This document shows, one piece after another, positions 34,201 to 44,813 of a stretch of 64,000 nucleotides of DNA. The DNA lies in assembly GCA_008477525.1 (NCBI GenBank), contig SPDT01000006.1, positions 27,501 to 91,500 on the forward strand, written 5' to 3'. The notes under the pieces were generated by a model. The model ran no database searches, was not told the origin of the DNA, and worked only from the letters and a program-made list of their open reading frames with translations. The first letter of the stretch is position 1, and every line of letters begins with the position of its first letter. Source of the DNA: Hypomyces perniciosus. Its lineage: Eukaryota > Ascomycota > Sordariomycetes > Hypocreales > Hypocreaceae. The translations under genes were made by a program, and so were the position numbers.

Positions 34201-36060
34201 AAGACTCTATAGAGGCATTTTCCTATCTTTTAACTCAATAGCATACTGTCGACTTGCTAATATATTAGCAGCTTCTTTTATAGAGAAGACACTAGTGAGA
34301 TTATAATATATAGGAAGTAATTTTAAATATAAGGCCGACTTATAGTCTTTTAGGGAAGTAGCTTCGTCTAAGTCGGGAGATAGTAGGTTTTCTAAAGCTT
34401 CTAACTTAACTTCCAGCTTCTTTTCAGTTATTAATATAAAAGCTACTCGGGCTTCTTTAATAGCTTGTTATAGCTGCTTTTTAGGGGCTATTAAAGTAAT
34501 AGAATCCCTAGTTAAAGGATAATTCTATTGATTATATTTCTATAAAAGGGTAGGATCAGCTTTCTGAAACTAAGGTCTTTTTAAAATAAAGTCTTCTAGG
34601 CTATTAGCGATAATGCAATAAAGTAGCTACTTCTTCTCTACTCCCTAGTCGTTAACTATCTTTATAAATATATATGTATAGCTATAAATTATAGCAGAAA
34701 CACCTGGGAAAATAGCAGTAAGTTTAAGAGCTAGTGATAAACTTTTTAATTAATCTTTCTATCGTAAAGAGATAATGTAAATATCGCTGCCGGGATTAAA
34801 CAAGGCATTCATATATTGCCAGTAGCCACCTAGCCGCATCTTCTCTAGTTATTTTATAAGTGGATCTATATAGCAATCGTATTCCTAGGCTCGATAAACC
34901 GCAGGTTTAGTATTTCCGCCAGTGAGGTATGGCTAAACGGGGTTATTGTGCTTTTTAGTAGAGTGGTGCTTACTATTACACTTTGTGCAATCAGGAGCTT
35001 GGCAGGAGGTCTTATAGTAAGGACCACTACATTTCCAATAAATTACTGAGCTGGGGAGGTTTCTCTATTCTCTTGAACCTCTGGATGTTTCGGTTGTTGT
35101 ATTCTTTAAAACATTAGCGGCGTAATCCTGGTATAATCCCTGTTAACTAGTAGGTCTGGTTTTCCTGTATCTTTTTTAAGATTGAGATTCCTGTTGAGAG
35201 CCACTTGCGTTACTAGTACGGCCACGCATAAAAGTCTTAGCGATTATACCGGCACGAATTAACTCCTGCCAGGTTATAGGGATTTTATAGTAAAGTATCT
35301 GCTTATTTATTGCAGGGGAAAGGCACTGCAAGAATATATAAATCTTAAGCTGTAGAGGAGTTGTCTTAGGGAACTTGCTTTTAATAATCTCGAATTGGGA
35401 AAGAAATGACTAAAAATTCTGTCCAGTAGCTTGATATAGGCGAAAGATCTGTAAAGTCGCTTTGTGGCACCTGGTTGGGCTATCGCGATTGTTGTCTTTA
35501 AGCTATTAACGAAATTCGTCCTAAGTAATCGATCCGGCGGATCCGCCTTTCTCTCTGAAATAGCTGACCTATCGCCGTTGAATATCTCTTTTTAAGCAGG
35601 AAGCAGTATAGGTGATCTTGCAAGCTGCTTAAGAAAAGGTATTAGGGGATGATTTAAACTGCCCTTTAATAATAGTAAGAAAAGTCTGTAATTCTGCTTA
35701 AGACTTTCCTTTATAATAAGGGGCTTGAATTTGCACTTTGCCCTAATTGCCTTTATAAGGTCGTTTCGAATTAGCGGTGTGTAACAAGCTAGTTATAGGC
35801 GATAAACCTTTAATCTCTAGGAGTTCAAAAGAAGGGTTCTCTCCCCGAAAAAGAGTATTTAAATATTTCCTTTTTAAGCGTATTTGCTGCTTTTCTCTTA
35901 CTTGCTGAATGCAAGTATTAAGTTCTTTTTCTGTAAGTAAAGTATTATCTAGAAGGCCTGGTTAATGATCTAGAGGAGTAACTCTACTGAAAGGTCTTTG
36001 CGTCTAAGATATAGCCTCTTTACTAGGAGTGAGCTGGTTATTCGCCGCCAAAGGTATCTT
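31300..36060 (-). pseudogene. Ty3/gypsy gag-pol with RIP stops
   Basis: Reading down from 36060, the gag part ends in a knuckle-like CTKCNSKHHSTKKH (about 34975-35020). Then comes a protease block NALFNPGSDIYIISLR (about 34760-34810). RT follows at about 33500-34250. An RNase H start lies at 33262-33450 (KAFQQLKGKFLKKPVLIYYN, a clean 62-codon frame). Integrase at about 31650-32400 has KFLYILLQI, GKHPYNTILIIINQYMKYA, HITSSGVANLFIKH and a TTFHPQTN-type block. Stops are almost all TAA/TAG from CAA, CAG or TGG, as RIP produces. No frame is intact, so this copy makes no polyprotein. Confidence 0.85.
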
Positions 36061-36109
36061 TAACTCTAATGGTCTTTTTACCTTTACTGGGAATAGAGAG
36101 AGACTAGTA

Positions 36110-36371
36110 TGTCAGAGACCCTCTTTAGGGCAGACGGATCGGGCGAGGGGCTGCGACCTTAGGGAAGAGTAGAGGAGGTTGAAGAGCAGTTACTTGGAGG
36201 AGAGATAGATGCTAATAAGCAGGTAATAAGCCAGAAACTAGTAGTTAGGTGTAGCAGCAGTAGTTTACTGGTCTCTGAAGTTCTATATCTTCGGGGACTA
36301 CAGTTGCTCTTATATATGCATTCCGGCCCATGTGATATCATGAGAGCTCCGGAGCTTCCGGTCTCCTGACA
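36110..36371 (-). repeat. 5' LTR (LTR-D) of the gypsy element
   Basis: This 262-bp LTR runs from TGTCAGAGACC to CTCCTGACA and is followed by the right TSD ATCTT. A TATATATGCA stretch at about 36310 may be the promoter TATA in the minus sense. Positions 36377-36420 are leftover older gypsy sequence. Confidence 0.88.
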
Positions 36372-36425
36372 ATCTTTTAATAAAGCTGGTTTTATTAATA
36401 TAGTATAGGAATAGGTTTTTATAGT

Positions 36426-37003
36426 TGTTAAAAAGGAGGGCTAAAAAGCAAGGATTTCTGTGTAATTGGGTAACCTTCCTATTCTGGCTAGACCCGGAAT
36501 TAGGCCCGACGCTAGGACCGAGTTCCGGAAGAACTTCGGTGTAAGTCAGGAAATTTCTGTTATCTTCAACGATAACAATTGAGCTAGGACCAGCTACCCC
36601 GCCTACCCTAGACTCAATACAATGGCCATAATGGCTATTGTGAAAAATCTGACTAAAATGGTTTCCTGTTTGTATGGCCGTGAGTCGATTTGGCCGATTT
36701 CCCATACAAATGAATTTTGCGGAAAATAGGAATAGGGCCACAAACCCAATTCTGCCGCCACATTCCTATTATCTAGTCGGAGGACTATTGTAGAAGACAA
36801 AGCTATTGTTTATACAATCACTTCTACACCAGCCGCACATACACTAGATATTCTATAGCTTCTAGCTATTAGATCGTTTACAATTCAATTGTTCATCCAT
36901 TGTTAACCCAATTAGACTCAGTCGTTTCCTCATTGCTGCGTTAGGTGCACCTTCCTTGAAGCTGCACTTAAATGAGGTTCAGTATAACCTTGTTATTTTA
37001 ACA
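36426..37003 (+). repeat. Solo LTR-C with perfect TSD ATAGT
   Basis: This copy runs from TGTTAAAAAGG to TTATTTTAACA. ATAGT stands at 36421-36425 and again at 37004-37008. It is inserted in the older gypsy element 50 bp from the newer gypsy element. It is little mutated. Confidence 0.9.
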
Positions 37004-37008
37004 ATAGT

Positions 37009-38598
37009 ATAATGGGTTATTTTTTTAGGCTAGGAAGTGCTGGTATTGCAGGAACTAGGGAATAGGAATTTATAGTGCTAGTATACCTTTTCCTTAGCTT
37101 AAGATATATACCCTGCTTTAAGGCGCTATAGTGTTATTGCTTTAATATATTTTGCGTTTTAAGAAGCTGCTATTATATCCCTATAGGGTTTAAGGTTTTA
37201 TAGTATTAGCTTTTTACTTTTCTATACAGTTACTAACTATATATTAAGTGCTATAGTAGTAGTATAGGTTATAAAGTTATTAGTATTTTTTGTATTATAA
37301 GGTAAGGGATATAGTATTTAACTATATAAAATCGCCTATATCTTTTTACTTTAAAGGGTTTAATTTATTTTAAAGCAGGGCTTATTAAAGAGTATAGTTA
37401 CTGTTTAGCTTTTTAAACTTATAATTACCTTTAAGTTTAGTGTAATAGGCCTGCTCTTTAAGGTTATTATAAACTTTCTAACTAAAAGTTTTTTAAGTAA
37501 ACTAGTTATTTTTACTTATAAGCTTATTGCTTTTATTAATAAAGGCGGCAGCTATCTCTTTAAATACTTTAAGGCAAAAGGTATTAACCTTTTAAGTATT
37601 AGTTTTACTGGCTTAGGCTGCTAGTTTATAGAATTCGGTAATAAAGTTTTAGAATAGTTTATTTGCTATATAGTAGGTATTAAACTTTTAAGCAGTGGAT
37701 TGCAAAAGGTTAAAAGTTTTATACTATAAGCCTAAGAATTTAATAAAAGTTTTACTATTTCTTTATTTTTATATTATATAGTTATCTTTTTTTATTATAA
37801 TATAGTTAAGTGCCTTTTATATTAAGTTATAGGTATTATTATTTAATTGGCTGCTAATATAGAGGATATATTTATAAAGGGTATTAAAGTATTTAGTATT
37901 AATTATAATATTATACAGTATAGTAGAACTCTAGTTTATATACTTTTACTAATAGGTTTTTATATCGTAATCTTTAATGTTAAATTTATCTTTAAAGTTA
38001 TTAATTTAATACTTTAAAATATTATTACTTTTAGCTTTAATAAACTTATTAATTATATTACTTTAACTTTAGACTTTATATTAAGTAAGCTTTAGGTTTT
38101 TAATAATAGTAGTGTTTTTAAACATTTTTTATTTTAAGGCTATATTAAAGTTATACTTTTAGTTTTGAAAGTAGTTAAAAATAATATTAAAAAATTGCTT
38201 AAATTCTAGTACTTAAAGCTATAAAGTTAGGTTATAATTATTATTATAAGCTTTTAGGATAGTATAGATATAAGGCTGTTTGCGGAAGTAATTAACAAGC
38301 TTTACTTTTTAATTAAAGTCCCCTTTTATACTTTTTATTCTTATTTTAGTATTTTCAAGTTAAATGCAGGCTAGAGAATTAAGTATAGGCTAAAGAGCTA
38401 GGCTAAGGTATATTCTTTACTGCAGGGATATAGGCTTTTAGGCTTAGGGTTTTACTATAGTTAAGAATTAGTGAATTTCCTGTAAGATATAGGGCTTTTT
38501 ATAATATTGCAACTAGGCTGTTGGCGACTTTATTAATTCTTTTTAGGCAGAGTTGAGGGCTAGGGGTAATAGCGCAGTGATTGTAGGAAGGTATAAAC
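37009..38598 (-). pseudogene. Older Ty3/gypsy element: gag side and leader
   Basis: This is AT-rich, stop-filled sequence that continues 26763-29239 once the two later insertions are removed. Minus-strand translation suggests a gag-like stretch around 37430-37560, but no knuckle survives. The last 40 bases before 38599 form a leader (CTGCGCTATTA..GTTTATAC on the reverse strand) that recurs before 40382, which supports the assignment of 38599-38760 as this element's 5' LTR. Confidence 0.55.
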
Positions 38599-38760
38599 TA
38601 TTACAGTATATGGAATAGCGGGTTAAAGTAATATCTTTATTATACTTTAAATAAGGCAAAAAGCTATACATATATGGTTTAAAGGTGTAGGATTAAGTTA
38701 TTATATAAGGATGCATATAATGCTAATAAGTTATTAGAGGGCAGGTTTGGTGCTGTAATA
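38599..38760 (-). repeat. LTR-A copy, probably 5' LTR of the older gypsy element
   Basis: This copy runs from TATTACAGTAT to GTGCTGTAATA, heavily converted to A/T. Unlike the solo copies it has no matching 5-bp flanks (TAAAC, TAATT), as expected if it is still joined to internal sequence on its left. Confidence 0.65.
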
Positions 38761-40381
38761 TAATTAAAAAGATAATAGTAAATTTATTTTAAGATAATAG
38801 TTTTATTTATAGTTAAGCTTTATTTATAACTTTTAATAAAAGTTAATTTTTTTTTTAATTTATAAATTAAATTTGGGTTTTTAATAGGTAAAGTTAATTA
38901 AATTAAAGTAAATTAAAAGTTAATAAAGTAATACTATTATTATTATTTTTATTAATATTTAAAAAGGGTATATTATTTAAGGCCTAAATTTGTAAATTAA
39001 TTAAGTATTATAAGTAGTATTAATATATTATTAAGGTTTAGTTGTTATATTTTATTAAACTATTTTATTATTAACTTTAAAATACTATCAAGTTAAAGTA
39101 TAGTTAATATAGCTAGATTTAATGATTTTAGTTTTATATTTAATATAGATTTTCTTAATATATATTAAACTGTTTTTTTTATTATATTTATTAAAGCTAT
39201 AGCCTGCTTTTTTATAGTAAAAGCAGAGTCTTTTAGCGATATATTTTTATAAAAGATTTAAAAGTAAAGTAATAAAGTATATATAGTATTTAACTATATT
39301 AAATTACTGGCTAGCGTTAAGGCAGCAGTTTAATTATTTTATTAATATTAATAATATTACTGTTAATATTAATATTACTGCTATTAATAGCATTACTAAT
39401 ATTAGCCTATTTAAATAATATAAAGGGTATTATAATAGGCGCCCTTTTAAAGCCTTTATTATTTATTTAGCAGTTTTACTGCATTTACTACCTAATATAA
39501 ATAACTTTACTATAAAGTTTTAAAAGGGTTTATTTAATATATATAGCTTATTAAAAAACTGTAATACCTTTTAAAATAAGTTAATTATTTTATATTATTT
39601 ATTTAAATTAATAAAAAGTACTATATTAATTTTTTATTCCTATCAAGTAAAGTTATTAAAACTTTTAATAATGGTATTAAAGTTTGTTTATTATAATTAA
39701 TATATATATTTTTTAAATTTAATTAAAAAGATTAATTAATTCTTTATAAAAGTAATATTAATTTAAAAACATTAATTTATATATTTTTACTAGTATTTAA
39801 TAATATTTCTGTATTTATTATTAAATTACTTAAAGTTTTGAATTTAATAGCAATTAAATAAATTATTATTTTTAAAGTTTAATAGTAAAGCTATATTTAA
39901 AGCTTTAATTTAAGCTTTAATTTATATTTTAAAGTTTTAATTTTTAGTTATTTATTTTAAAATTTCTTATGTAAAGGTTTATTTTTATTCTTTTTATTAA
40001 ATTAAACCTTTTTTTATTATTTAATTAAAAAAATAAAATTAATAATAAAACTTATTATTTTTAATAATTGCATTTATTAAATATATATAGTTACTATTAA
40101 TATTAGATTTTTATAAGGTTTTAAAGAAAAAAGGGAAAAATATTAGCTTTATAGCTAAAACCATAATCTATTAGGCTAAGCTAAGCTATAGGGTAAGGTT
40201 TAAGGCATTTATATTTATCTTACTTATAATTAATTTCCTATAAATATAGGGTTTAAAGGATAAAGGCTAGGCTATAGGGGTATTATTATAGGTTTAGGAA
40301 TAAAGGGGGATTTAAGGGAATTTATAATTAGTTAAGTATATACCTTATAATAGCGCAGCTAAGTTAAAGGACAGTATAAAC
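38761..40381. other. Extremely AT-rich, RIP-like sequence, possibly a second gypsy leader and gag
   Basis: No reading frame or domain survives. The last about 40 bases repeat the leader found next to LTR-A at 38599, so this is probably the interior of a related minus-strand gypsy element whose 5' LTR is the LTR-B at 40382-40553. Confidence 0.4.
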
Positions 40382-40553
40382 TATTATAGTACAGAAAGGC
40401 AGGTTAGGGCAAATATCATTATTATACCGTAGAGAGCGAGAAAGCCCTAAGGCTTTACGGAAAGCTATAGCTAGGAACGCGTTAGGGCCTGGTCACGTGA
40501 CCGGAGCTTACGTGACAGGGCGTCAATATCGCGTCACAGTCAGTGCTATGACA
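40382..40553 (-). repeat. LTR-B copy, probably a 5' LTR
   Basis: This copy runs from TATTATAGTAC to GTGCTATGACA and matches 8182-8353 in reverse. The flanks (TAAAC, TATAA) are not a TSD. The left neighbour carries the shared gypsy leader. The stretch 40554-40745 between this and the next repeat holds no gene. Confidence 0.65.
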
Positions 40554-40745
40554 TATAAAGATTTTTCTTTAATTAGTTATATATCTATCTCTGTTTTATT
40601 GAAAAGTGAAGAAAAAGTCGAAAGCCCCGAAAAATAGTGGGGGTCCTCTAAAGTATCTTTTTATATAAATTTATATATAAAGATACTTAAAATGTCAACT
40701 TTCCTGGACTTTCTTGCCTGTCCCGGCTTTTTCTGCCCGACTAAG

Positions 40746-40896
40746 TGTCATGGTCCTCCGATGACTCATCAGTATCACGTGCGTCCTCACGTGATGACTT
40801 GGTCCTACACCTTCGAGCCACATTCTCATAGCTTCTTGCTTTGTTCAAGGCACAACAAAGATATCACCTTGACCTGTTGTTCTGTGTGCCGTGATA
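40746..40896 (+). repeat. Solo LTR-A with TSD CTAAG
   Basis: This is the best-preserved LTR-A: 151 bp from TGTCATGGTCC to GTGCCGTGATA, flanked by CTAAG at 40741-40745 and 40897-40901. It contains a CACGTGATG motif. A TATATAAA run lies just outside. It is GC-balanced, unlike the family A copy at 38599. Positions 40902-41253 hold AT-rich gene-free sequence. Confidence 0.8.
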
Positions 40897-41253
40897 CTAA
40901 GGCCCCACCCTTAGTCGACTTCCCCCCTCCCGGTCCTAAGCTTACGGGTATATATTTATTTTCAATAATTTTAAAAATACAAGCTACTTTATTTTACTAA
41001 CTTTATTTAGTTAAATATACAAAGTATTTATTTACTAATAGCTAAATATAAAGTTTTCATTTTATTAATAGCTAAATATAAGTTTTATATATATTTATTA
41101 TAGCAGGGAATTTTAATAAAAATAGAAAAAAAATAAAAGTATAAAGACTAGATTATAAATTATATTATTATAGATAGTATTATAGAATAATATTTAATAA
41201 AATATATAATTACTATATTTAATTATTATAAAAATTATTATAATTTATATATT

Positions 41254-41422
41254 TATTACGGCACGGAAAGGCAGGTCAGGGCAAATATCGTTGTGCCGTA
41301 GAGAGCGAGAAAGCCCTAAGGCTCTACGGAAAGCTATAGCTAGGAACGCGTTGGGGCCTGGTCCCGTGACCGGAGCTCACGTGACAGGGCGTCAACATCG
41401 CGTCACGGTCGGTGCCGTGACA
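41254..41422 (-). repeat. Solo LTR-B with TSD ATATT
   Basis: This 169-bp unit runs from TATTACGGCAC to GTGCCGTGACA, with 11-bp inverted ends differing at two positions. ATATT is found at 41249-41253 and 41423-41427. It is reverse to 8182-8353 and nearly unmutated. Confidence 0.8.
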
Positions 41423-43888
41423 ATATTGTCATATTAAATATTATAATAATACAGAGTAATAATATTTCTATAGGGCGTTTTTGGGTACCTATATTTTACG
41501 GGGCTTTTTTTTGGGTAGCCCATATAATATTACCCATATATAGTTATTTTTATTAGGTATAGGGTAAATTTTTTCGGACTTTTTTATAGTTGAACCCAAA
41601 CCCAACCCATATATTTTGGGTTCTTTATGGGACCCCTGGGTTGGGTAATTTATACACTACTTCGGAGCATAAGGACTATAATAGGGGCCCTTTCCTTTTG
41701 AGGGGAAAGGGCAGAGATCAATACAGTCACTGCCTGTTCTACTTCGTGTTGTGTCAGTCTAGTTGTTGGAATAATTAGAAATTGGGTATGCAAGGGGAGT
41801 CAGTGGTCTCACGTGAGGTGTAAATAAAATGGCTGGATGGGAATCCAATCAGGACGGGAGGATCGAGGCAACAAACAGACACAGGATGGTGCAATTGAGT
41901 GGAAATTCAGGTGCCCATCGGCAAATAATACAATAGATTTTTACCCAAGGATAGGCACATAGACACAACACCTGAGGTTATAGCAGATAGGATGAAACTC
42001 CAGAGAGAAGATGAGGAACGAGTCTATGAATAGTAAGTCTATTCAGAGCTAGCCTGGTTGAGTGACTCTTACCCCCATCAATTCGGGCATTTACTTGTCC
42101 TCGGCTGCTAGTGTTATTAGCAGTAGTAGCAGTAGTAGCAGTAGTGGCAGTAGCTAGATTCATTAGATCAAGATCTCGCCACAATCTGCTATACAGCTCC
42201 AGCCCAGCTTGAGCTCGACCCATTATATCGGCTAGAAAAAGTGTCGCGTAACGCGGTTGCGTAGTCAGTCTGAACTGTCGGATAGTGCGGACTAGATGGA
42301 AAACTCTGTTGAAGTTGAAACGAAGGAAATCGCGATGTGGAACTCGAGGAGGAGCTAAAGATGTGGAACAGAGGAACGCGACGCGTTGCAGATACACTAT
42401 AAAGTGGCTGGCGAGGAAACTATCAGAGATACGGGGGCATGGTTCTTCAGACAGCAGCAGGAGCGATGAACAGAGCAGGAATTCAGGTGCCTTTCGACCC
42501 TTATAGTGAAATGAATGTGCTGACTATACGATCCGCTTTATGCGACATGAACATATCACAACAACACGGGATTTTGGGCACCTTTATACACACTCAATTT
42601 GACCGTGACCCGCGTCTTCCTCTGGTTCCCCTTGCTGCCTTTTTATCCTAGAAGAAGGAAGCAACGCGTGGTGTTTTTCAGCTCGTATATGCGTAACAAT
42701 ATCTCTTGCATCTTGAATTTCAACAATTCCCACAACTGGACCGACATTATCCGACAACAAGAGACTACAGAAGCTGAAGAGGTGCCAAAGACTAAGGCCA
42801 CACGGAAGAGAGCGATAAAGTCTGGGGGGATCCTGGCGATAAGTGTGCTAGAGGGTAGCATATAGGGAGCAGATAGAGGACTATTGTATTGATCTCTGAA
42901 CTTCCTCAAGGAAGAAGGCGGGAGAGCTTCATATATGTGTAGTTCCCGACGTTATCCACCAGAGGGGCAGTAAATATTATCCCCGTCTAAATAATTCAAT
43001 GTAAATACTCCGTCTAAAAGGACTGCCTTTGCATCAGCAGCATTTTCTAGGATCAACCTACACTCACTCGCAAGATATCTATATATAGAACCGTACCAGG
43101 CCAGCAAAAGTGAACTGTACACCCCAGTAATTGTAGCTGATATTGCAGGTTATATTGCATTTGACACTATAGAATCTTCATCATATTCTATACAGTGGTC
43201 CATATAGACCTATTTAATTTACTTATGGCATTCTAGCAATGCCTGCCTCTATAACATAAGAGGAGGGGTCTTGTGAAGTTTCCGATGCAAAAAGCTTAAT
43301 CACTTATCTCCAATGCCCTCATAGTTACTGTTTAAACACAATACTATTATAGGTATACGACCGTGGGTAGTGGAGAATTCGGAGTCCCGTTCACTCCCTT
43401 ATAGACAAGCCACTAACTGGCAGGATAGTAGCTGAGTTAGTAATAACCAGAAAATACTAGCTGGTTTTTTTTTTGCCTTTTTGTTTTTTTTGTAATTTGA
43501 TCTTATAGATTATATGATATCAACTGTAATAGCGGCGCTTTTATGTGATTATACGCAGCTTGTCTTATATGAATCTTAAATTGAGTTGGTAAATATGGTA
43601 CTATATATATCACTTTTACTATTCAGTAAGATAACAGCTGTAGAAGTTAGAAATTTACCCGTGATATACGAGTCAATAGTGAAAATTATGAAAGGTCATT
43701 GATGGCATAAGAGAATCAATATAAAAGACAAAGCCTAGAATATATACAAAAAGAAGTAAATATATACATCATGAACAGGAAAAGAAACGCAAAATATGTA
43801 TATGTCTTAAGTCAATTGACAACTTGTCCCTAAACTGAGGTTTTCTCAAAATCTCCTTATCCATTTCAGTTCCCTCTGGAAAGGCAGT
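41423..43888. other. Compartment border and intergenic region, no supported gene
   Basis: 41450-41660 contains several GGGTT/AACCC-type words in AT-rich sequence. From about 41800 composition becomes balanced and stays so to the end of the window, which marks the edge of the transposon compartment. A 139-codon minus-strand frame (41978-42397) includes an AGT/AGC microsatellite at 42110-42160 and no recognisable domain. I leave it unassigned, together with other short frames up to 42909. 42910-43888 is gene-free. Confidence 0.4.
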
Positions 43889-44813
43889 TTAAGTGGAATA
43901 GGTAGCGACATAACCAGCCTCCATCATATTGGGATAACCATCGAGGGTACCACCATTAGGGTAACCAGGCTGTATAAGAATCTCGGTCAGTATATGTTGC
44001 TTCTATTATAGGATGAAGGGGGAGAGAACATACCCAGTTGCCACCAACAGCAACGTTAAGGATAAAGAAGAGAGGGCTGTGGGCAACGTTATTCCAAACA
44101 TTCCAGTTATTGATGCGCGAGCCCCTGATCTGGTGGAACTGTTGGCCATCCATGTACCAAGTGATACTCTCATCTTGCCAGTTCGCGGGGGTCCTGTCAA
44201 TCTCAACGCGCCAGGTGTGAAAGTTGTAGTCGGGAATGCCAATAGAGCCACCAATTCCGTAACCCTCGTTGCAAACACCACCCGGGAATACATCACAGTG
44301 CAGAGTTCCATGGCCAGTTGGGTTTCCATTGACCATTTCAAAGATGTCAATCTCACCGCACGAGGGCCAGCTGCCGCCCGTGCGGATCGAGTTCCCCAGC
44401 ATCCAGAAGGCGGGCCAGATACCCTGCTTCTGGCCTCCGTTGGCGGAGCCAAAGCGAATAGAGGCCTCAGCACGAGTCCGCTTGCCGGGCTGAGGGGTGA
44501 AGATGTACTTGGACTCGATACGGCCGGAAGTCCATCCGCCTTGGACTGAGCCATCGCGCCAGGGAACAAGCTGGAGTGTATTGCCACCGCTGAGCTGGAC
44601 GTTGGCGGTGCTGGGCCTATAGGTCTGGAGCTCGTTGTTGACACCAAGGTTACCGTTGATGATGTTCCAGTTCCCTTGGTTGGGAAGCGAGTTGCTGTTG
44701 CCCTGGAACGTCTCTTGCCAGATCAAGTTGTAGCCGCTATAGGAAGGGGCGTTCCAGGCGCTGGAGGCACTGACAAAAGACAAGATAGCTGCAATGGTCT
44801 TAGGGGAGAACAT
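43889..44813 (-). CDS. Secreted GH16 endo-beta-1,3(4)-glucanase
   Basis: There are two exons, 44034-44813 and 43889-43969, with a 64-bp intron (GTATGT..TATACAG). The product has 286 residues. The start was chosen because MFSPKTIAAILSFVSASSA is a signal peptide; a longer upstream open frame has no such signal. GH16 features are the ETF strand near residue 34, GRIESK (98-102), the WPAFWML strand, and the catalytic GEIDIFE with nucleophile Glu154, Asp156 and acid/base Glu159. Exon 2 supplies the last strand of the jelly-roll (PGYPNGGTLDGYPNMMEAGY). Such enzymes cut beta-1,3 or mixed-linked glucans in fungal or plant walls. A TATA-like TATATAC lies about 45 bp upstream. The length fits the family. 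Confidence 0.92.

Larger units (their letters stand above)
29240..36371 (-). mobile_element. Complete Ty3/gypsy retrotransposon with paired LTRs and TSD ATCTT
   Basis: Two 262-bp LTRs in the same orientation flank the unit: 29240-29501 and 36110-36371. Both run from TGTCAGAGACC to CTCCTGAYA. ATCTT is found immediately before (29235-29239) and after (36372-36376). The coding order on the minus strand is gag, protease, RT, RNase H, integrase, that is Ty3/gypsy order. A further 1.8 kb between integrase and the 3' LTR carries an antisense coding relic. LTRs differ at only about ten positions, but the interior has many TAA/TAG stops, so RIP acted after insertion. The element sits inside an older gypsy copy. 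Confidence 0.9.

Noticed and set aside
41450..41660. GGGTT/AACCC words as telomere-like repeats
   Set aside because: They are irregular and do not form TTAGGG arrays.
41978..42397. A 139-codon minus-strand frame
   Set aside because: Part is an AGT/AGC microsatellite; no start context, domain or splice pattern supports it.
44013..44549. A 178-codon plus-strand frame across the GH16 gene
   Set aside because: It is an antisense shadow of a clearly identified gene.
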